Assembly (NCBI RefSeq): GCF_022637455.1
Contig: NZ_CP093341.1
Span: 3,038,001-3,102,000, forward strand
Length of the DNA: 64,000 bases
DNA from: Lysobacter sp. S4-A87
Lineage (GTDB): Bacteria; Pseudomonadota; Gammaproteobacteria; Xanthomonadales; Xanthomonadaceae
Reading direction: 5' to 3'
Part shown: positions 61,519 through 64,000 of the stretch, in pieces
How positions within the stretch are numbered: position 1 is the first letter of the stretch
Layout: the number at the start of each line of letters is the position of its first letter
Notes under the pieces: generated by a model
What the model saw: only the letters and a program-made list of their open reading frames with translations
The model's database searches: none
What the model was told of the DNA's origin: nothing
Translations under genes and position numbers: made by a program

Positions 61519-62454
61519 ATGAACGCTTCCCACGGCATCGTCACCATCGACACTGGCTTCCAGCGGCCACGGTTCGACGCTGCCTACCTGGTGGTGGAGA
61601 ACGGCCGTGGTGCCTTCATCGATTGCGGCACGCAGCACTCGATCCCGGCGATGCTGGCGGCGCTGGCAGGGCAGGGCCTGGCACCGGCGCAGGTTGACTG
61701 GCTGATCCTCACCCACGTCCATCTCGATCATGCCGGCGGTGCCGGTGCGCTGATGCGCGAACTACCCAATGCCACGCTTGCGGTGCATCCGCGCGGCGCG
61801 CCGCACATGATCGATCCGCAGCGGCTGGTGGCCGGTGCGACCGCCGTCTACGGTGAGGATGAAATGGCCCGCAGCTACGGTCAGATCGTGCCGATCGCGG
61901 CCGATCGCGTGCGCGTGCTGGCCGATGGCGAAGTCGTCGATCTGTCCGGTCGCGCGCTGCTGTGCATCGATACGCCGGGACACGCGCGTCACCACCTGTG
62001 CGTGTGGGACGAGCGCAGCCGAAGCTGGTTCACCGGCGACACGTTCGGTCTGTCGTATCGCGAGTTCGACAATGCCGACGGTGCACCGTTCGTGATTCCG
62101 ACCACCTCGCCGGTGCAGTTCGAGCCCGAGCCGTTGAAGGCGTCGATCCGCAAGATGCTCGCCCAGTCACCCGAAGCGATGCACCTGACGCACTACGGGC
62201 GTGTCGGCGATGTCGAGCGGTTGGGCCAGGACCTGATCGCGCAGATCGACGCGATGGTCGCGCTGGCGCGCGCTGCCCACGGCCATGACTACCGCCATGC
62301 ACGACTGGTTGAATCGCTGACCGGGCTGTACGTCGACCGCGCCCGCGCCCACGGCGCCCCGCTGTCGGCCGCCGACGTGGCCCGCCTGCTGGAGATCGAC
62401 ATCGAGCTCAACGCGCAGGGCCTGGAAGTGTGGCTCGACCGCGAGGCCGCCTGA
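61519..62454 (+). CDS. Metallo-beta-lactamase-fold hydrolase
   Basis: A 311-residue MBL-fold protein. The metal motif is H66-V-H68-L-D70-H71 (THVHLDHAGG), with further ligands in TPGHARHH (about 154-161), FTGDTFG (about 174-180) and THYGR (about 232). A C-terminal helical part of about 70 residues follows. It probably hydrolyses a thioester or small ester; substrate unknown. ATG 61519 without clear Shine-Dalgarno. Confidence 0.9.
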   Translation: MNASHGIVTIDTGFQRPRFDAAYLVVENGRGAFIDCGTQHSIPAMLAALAGQGLAPAQVDWLILTHVHLDHAGGAGALMRELPNATLAVHPRGAPHMIDPQRLVAGATAVYGEDEMARSYGQIVPIAADRVRVLADGEVVDLSGRALLCIDTPGHARHHLCVWDERSRSWFTGDTFGLSYREFDNADGAPFVIPTTSPVQFEPEPLKASIRKMLAQSPEAMHLTHYGRVGDVERLGQDLIAQIDAMVALARAAHGHDYRHARLVESLTGLYVDRARAHGAPLSAADVARLLEIDIELNAQGLEVWLDREAA

Positions 62455-62585
62455 CACCCATTCAGAATTAATGCGGCATGGCTGAATGGATTAACGGTCA
62501 GGTCGGATCGATGCAGCTGTGGCCTGCGTCACAGGTCGGGCGGGCGCGGCGGAGTAGCCTGAGCCGCCTTTCAGCACCCCCCTTG

Positions 62586-63689
62586 ATGTCCGCCGTCCGA
62601 CCCCTCCCTCCACCACTGCCAGACGAACGTCCGCGCCAGGCGGCGTTGGATGCGTATGCAGTGGTGGACACGGGACCGGAGCAGGCCTACGACGACATCG
62701 TTCGCCTGGCCGCGACGCTGTGCGATGTGCCAGCGGCGGCCATCTCGCTGATCGATCATGACCGGCAGTGGTTCAAGGCGCAGATCGGCCTCGATGCGCG
62801 GCAGACCCCGCGCGAGGAAGCGATCTGCGATCGCCTGATCATGGAACCCGGGCGCACGCTGGTGATCGAGGACCTGTCCGCACAGGTATCCTTCCCCCGG
62901 CCAAAGGCGCGCATCGGAAAAGACCCGTTGCGGTTCTACGCCGGCACGCCGTTGATGAGCCCGGACGGCCACGCCATCGGCACCGTGTGCGTGCTCGACA
63001 CGCGCCCGCGCACGCTGAGCAGGGCGCAGGTGGAAGGGCTGGAAGTGCTGGCGCGGCAGACCCAGCACCTGCTGGAGCTGCGCCGCTATGCACTGGAGCA
63101 ACGCCGCCTGCTGTCGGAGCGCGAAGCGTTCGCGCAGCGGCTCGAGGATGCGCGCGCCGACCTGCAGCGACGCAACGACCTGCTAGAACACAGTGCCACC
63201 CACGATGCCCTGACCGGACTGCTCAACCGCGCCGCACTGGCGCAGCTGCGCGACAACCCGGAGGCGATGCGGCAACTGCAACAGGCGCCGTACTCGCTGA
63301 TGCTGCTGGACGTCGACCACTTCAAGGACGTCAACGACCGGCACGGCCATCTGCTGGGCGACCGCGCGCTGCGTGCAGTCGCCGATGCCGTTGCGGCATC
63401 GATCCGCCATGGCGACGTGGCCGTGCGCTACGGCGGCGAAGAGTTCCTGATCCTGTTGCCGGATACGCGACTGGAAAGCGCGGCGCAGGTGGCCGAGCGC
63501 ATCCGTCAGCGCCTGTCGCAGGCGGCGTTGCCGTTCGCATTGACCGTTTCGATCGGGCTGGCGGCCGGCGAGCCGACGCGCGACTGGTCCGAACAGGTGT
63601 TCGACCGCGCCGACCAGGCGCTATATCGCGCCAAGGCGCGCGGTCGCAATTGCATCGTGGCTGACGATACGCCGCTGCACGGGGTTTGA
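62586..63689 (+). CDS. GAF-GGDEF diguanylate cyclase
   Basis: A cytoplasmic cyclase of about 367 residues. A GAF sensor domain (about 25-165, CDVPAAAISLIDHDRQWFKA, APE-type EEAICDRLI), a helical linker (about 170-205) and a GGDEF domain with active-site GGEEF at 283-287 and inhibitory I-site RHGD at 274-277. It should make c-di-GMP with product inhibition. Start ATG 62586 (MSAVRP) is preferred; an in-frame ATG at 62478 would add 36 residues of non-domain sequence. Confidence 0.92.
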   Translation: MSAVRPLPPPLPDERPRQAALDAYAVVDTGPEQAYDDIVRLAATLCDVPAAAISLIDHDRQWFKAQIGLDARQTPREEAICDRLIMEPGRTLVIEDLSAQVSFPRPKARIGKDPLRFYAGTPLMSPDGHAIGTVCVLDTRPRTLSRAQVEGLEVLARQTQHLLELRRYALEQRRLLSEREAFAQRLEDARADLQRRNDLLEHSATHDALTGLLNRAALAQLRDNPEAMRQLQQAPYSLMLLDVDHFKDVNDRHGHLLGDRALRAVADAVAASIRHGDVAVRYGGEEFLILLPDTRLESAAQVAERIRQRLSQAALPFALTVSIGLAAGEPTRDWSEQVFDRADQALYRAKARGRNCIVADDTPLHGV

Positions 63690-63709
63690 TCGGGTTTGGC
63701 GGCAGATAT

Positions 63710-63739
63710 CCCGGGTGCGCTGCGCTTACCCGGGCTACG
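63710..63739. repeat. Dispersed palindromic repeat, intact copy 2
   Basis: Thirty bases identical to 19363-19392. It lies between the convergent cyclase and VOC genes, three bases from the VOC stop codon. Confidence 0.88.
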
Positions 63740-63742
63740 GGG

Positions 63743-64000
63743 TTACTTCCAGGTTTTGGGGGGCATGCCCTGATCGGGGTGGTGCATCTTCACCACGCAG
63801 AAGCGTTGCCCGGTCGGGGCTTCCATTACCCACCAGCGTTTGATGAAGGCGATCTTCTTCGCGCCGAGCTTCTCCAGCCGCGCCGCCTCGGCGTCGATGT
63901 CGTCGGACTCGATGTCCAGGTGCACGCGCGAGGCGTGATCGACCTTCTGCACTTCGATGTGCAGGCCATCGCGGGTATCGCCGAACTGGACATACGTGCC
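63743..64000 (-). CDS. VOC/glyoxalase-like protein, 5' part beyond window
   Basis: The last 85 codons of a gene entering from the right. The visible part reads FGDTRDGLHIEVQKVDHASR, VHLDIESDDIDAEAARLEKLGA and a C-terminal WWVMEAPTGQRFCVV, the second half of a vicinal oxygen chelate (Glyoxalase_6-like) domain. Activity unknown. The frame is open to base 64000, so the start is outside. Confidence 0.85.
   Translation of the reverse strand, partial: GTYVQFGDTRDGLHIEVQKVDHASRVHLDIESDDIDAEAARLEKLGAKKIAFIKRWWVMEAPTGQRFCVVKMHHPDQGMPPKTWK

Overview
The window reads as chromosomal DNA of a high-GC gammaproteobacterium of the family Xanthomonadaceae (Lysobacteraceae), most like Lysobacter, Luteimonas or Xanthomonas. 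The evidence is the GC-rich codon use, the xylan locus with TonB-dependent receptor and xyl-box operators, the ccoNOQP-ccoGHIS cluster with its lineage-type small membrane genes, many -10 boxes of the TAGAAT/CATAAT kind placed directly before start codons, and a dispersed palindromic repeat between genes. This assignment is inference from gene content. I saw no rRNA, prophage, insertion sequence or CRISPR array. One tRNA gene (Thr, anticodon TGT) is present.

Layout. (1) 1-10426: a divergent xylan and glucuronoxylan locus. To the left run a hexuronate-type MFS transporter, a secreted GH10 xylanase and uxaC (cut by the edge). To the right run a TonB-dependent receptor, a GPH-family glycoside transporter, a cytoplasmic GH43 enzyme and an aldose epimerase. 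Two xyl-box palindromes lie between the arms; the regulator itself is not in the window. (2) 10539-21041: housekeeping and small envelope genes: lipocalin, dodecin, a phospholipase D-family lipoprotein, a 6-phosphogluconate dehydrogenase homologue, an AmiD-type amidase with a repeat-encoded Pro-Val tail, an amino acid permease and an outer-membrane barrel. (3) 21105-31564: a microaerobic respiration block, with an FNR-type regulator facing a long operon ccoN-O-Q-P-orf-G-H-I-S-tauE whose promoter carries an FNR box. (4) 31698-48180: a MocR-type regulator, lytic transglycosylase, small exported proteins, dusA, a CtlX-like hydrolase, a PhoP/PhoQ-like two-component system, mtfA, birA-coaX-SPOR and tRNA-Thr. 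(5) 48250-56222: a structured leader, a sulfotransferase gene and, overlapping it by 4 bases, a 2189-residue autotransporter. (6) 56229-64000: arginase, two entericidin-like lipoproteins, a CsbD protein, trpS with an extra C-terminal domain, a metallo-beta-lactamase-fold hydrolase, a GAF-GGDEF cyclase and a VOC protein cut by the right edge.

How the parts work together. Region 1 is a full uptake and breakdown route: extracellular xylanase, outer-membrane receptor, inner-membrane transporters, cytoplasmic xylosidase or arabinosidase, mutarotase, and entry of glucuronate into the isomerase pathway. Region 3 couples an oxygen sensor to the high-affinity cbb3 oxidase and its copper-loading and maturation factors. 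The most unusual unit is region 5, where a PAPS-type sulfotransferase is translationally coupled to a giant repeat adhesin; sulfation of the adhesin or of a surface partner is a hypothesis worth testing. A second theme is translation initiation: at least seven starts lie 6-9 bases after a -10 box with no Shine-Dalgarno sequence (probable leaderless mRNAs), and short upstream reading frames end inside the start codons of birA and the PhoQ-like kinase gene.
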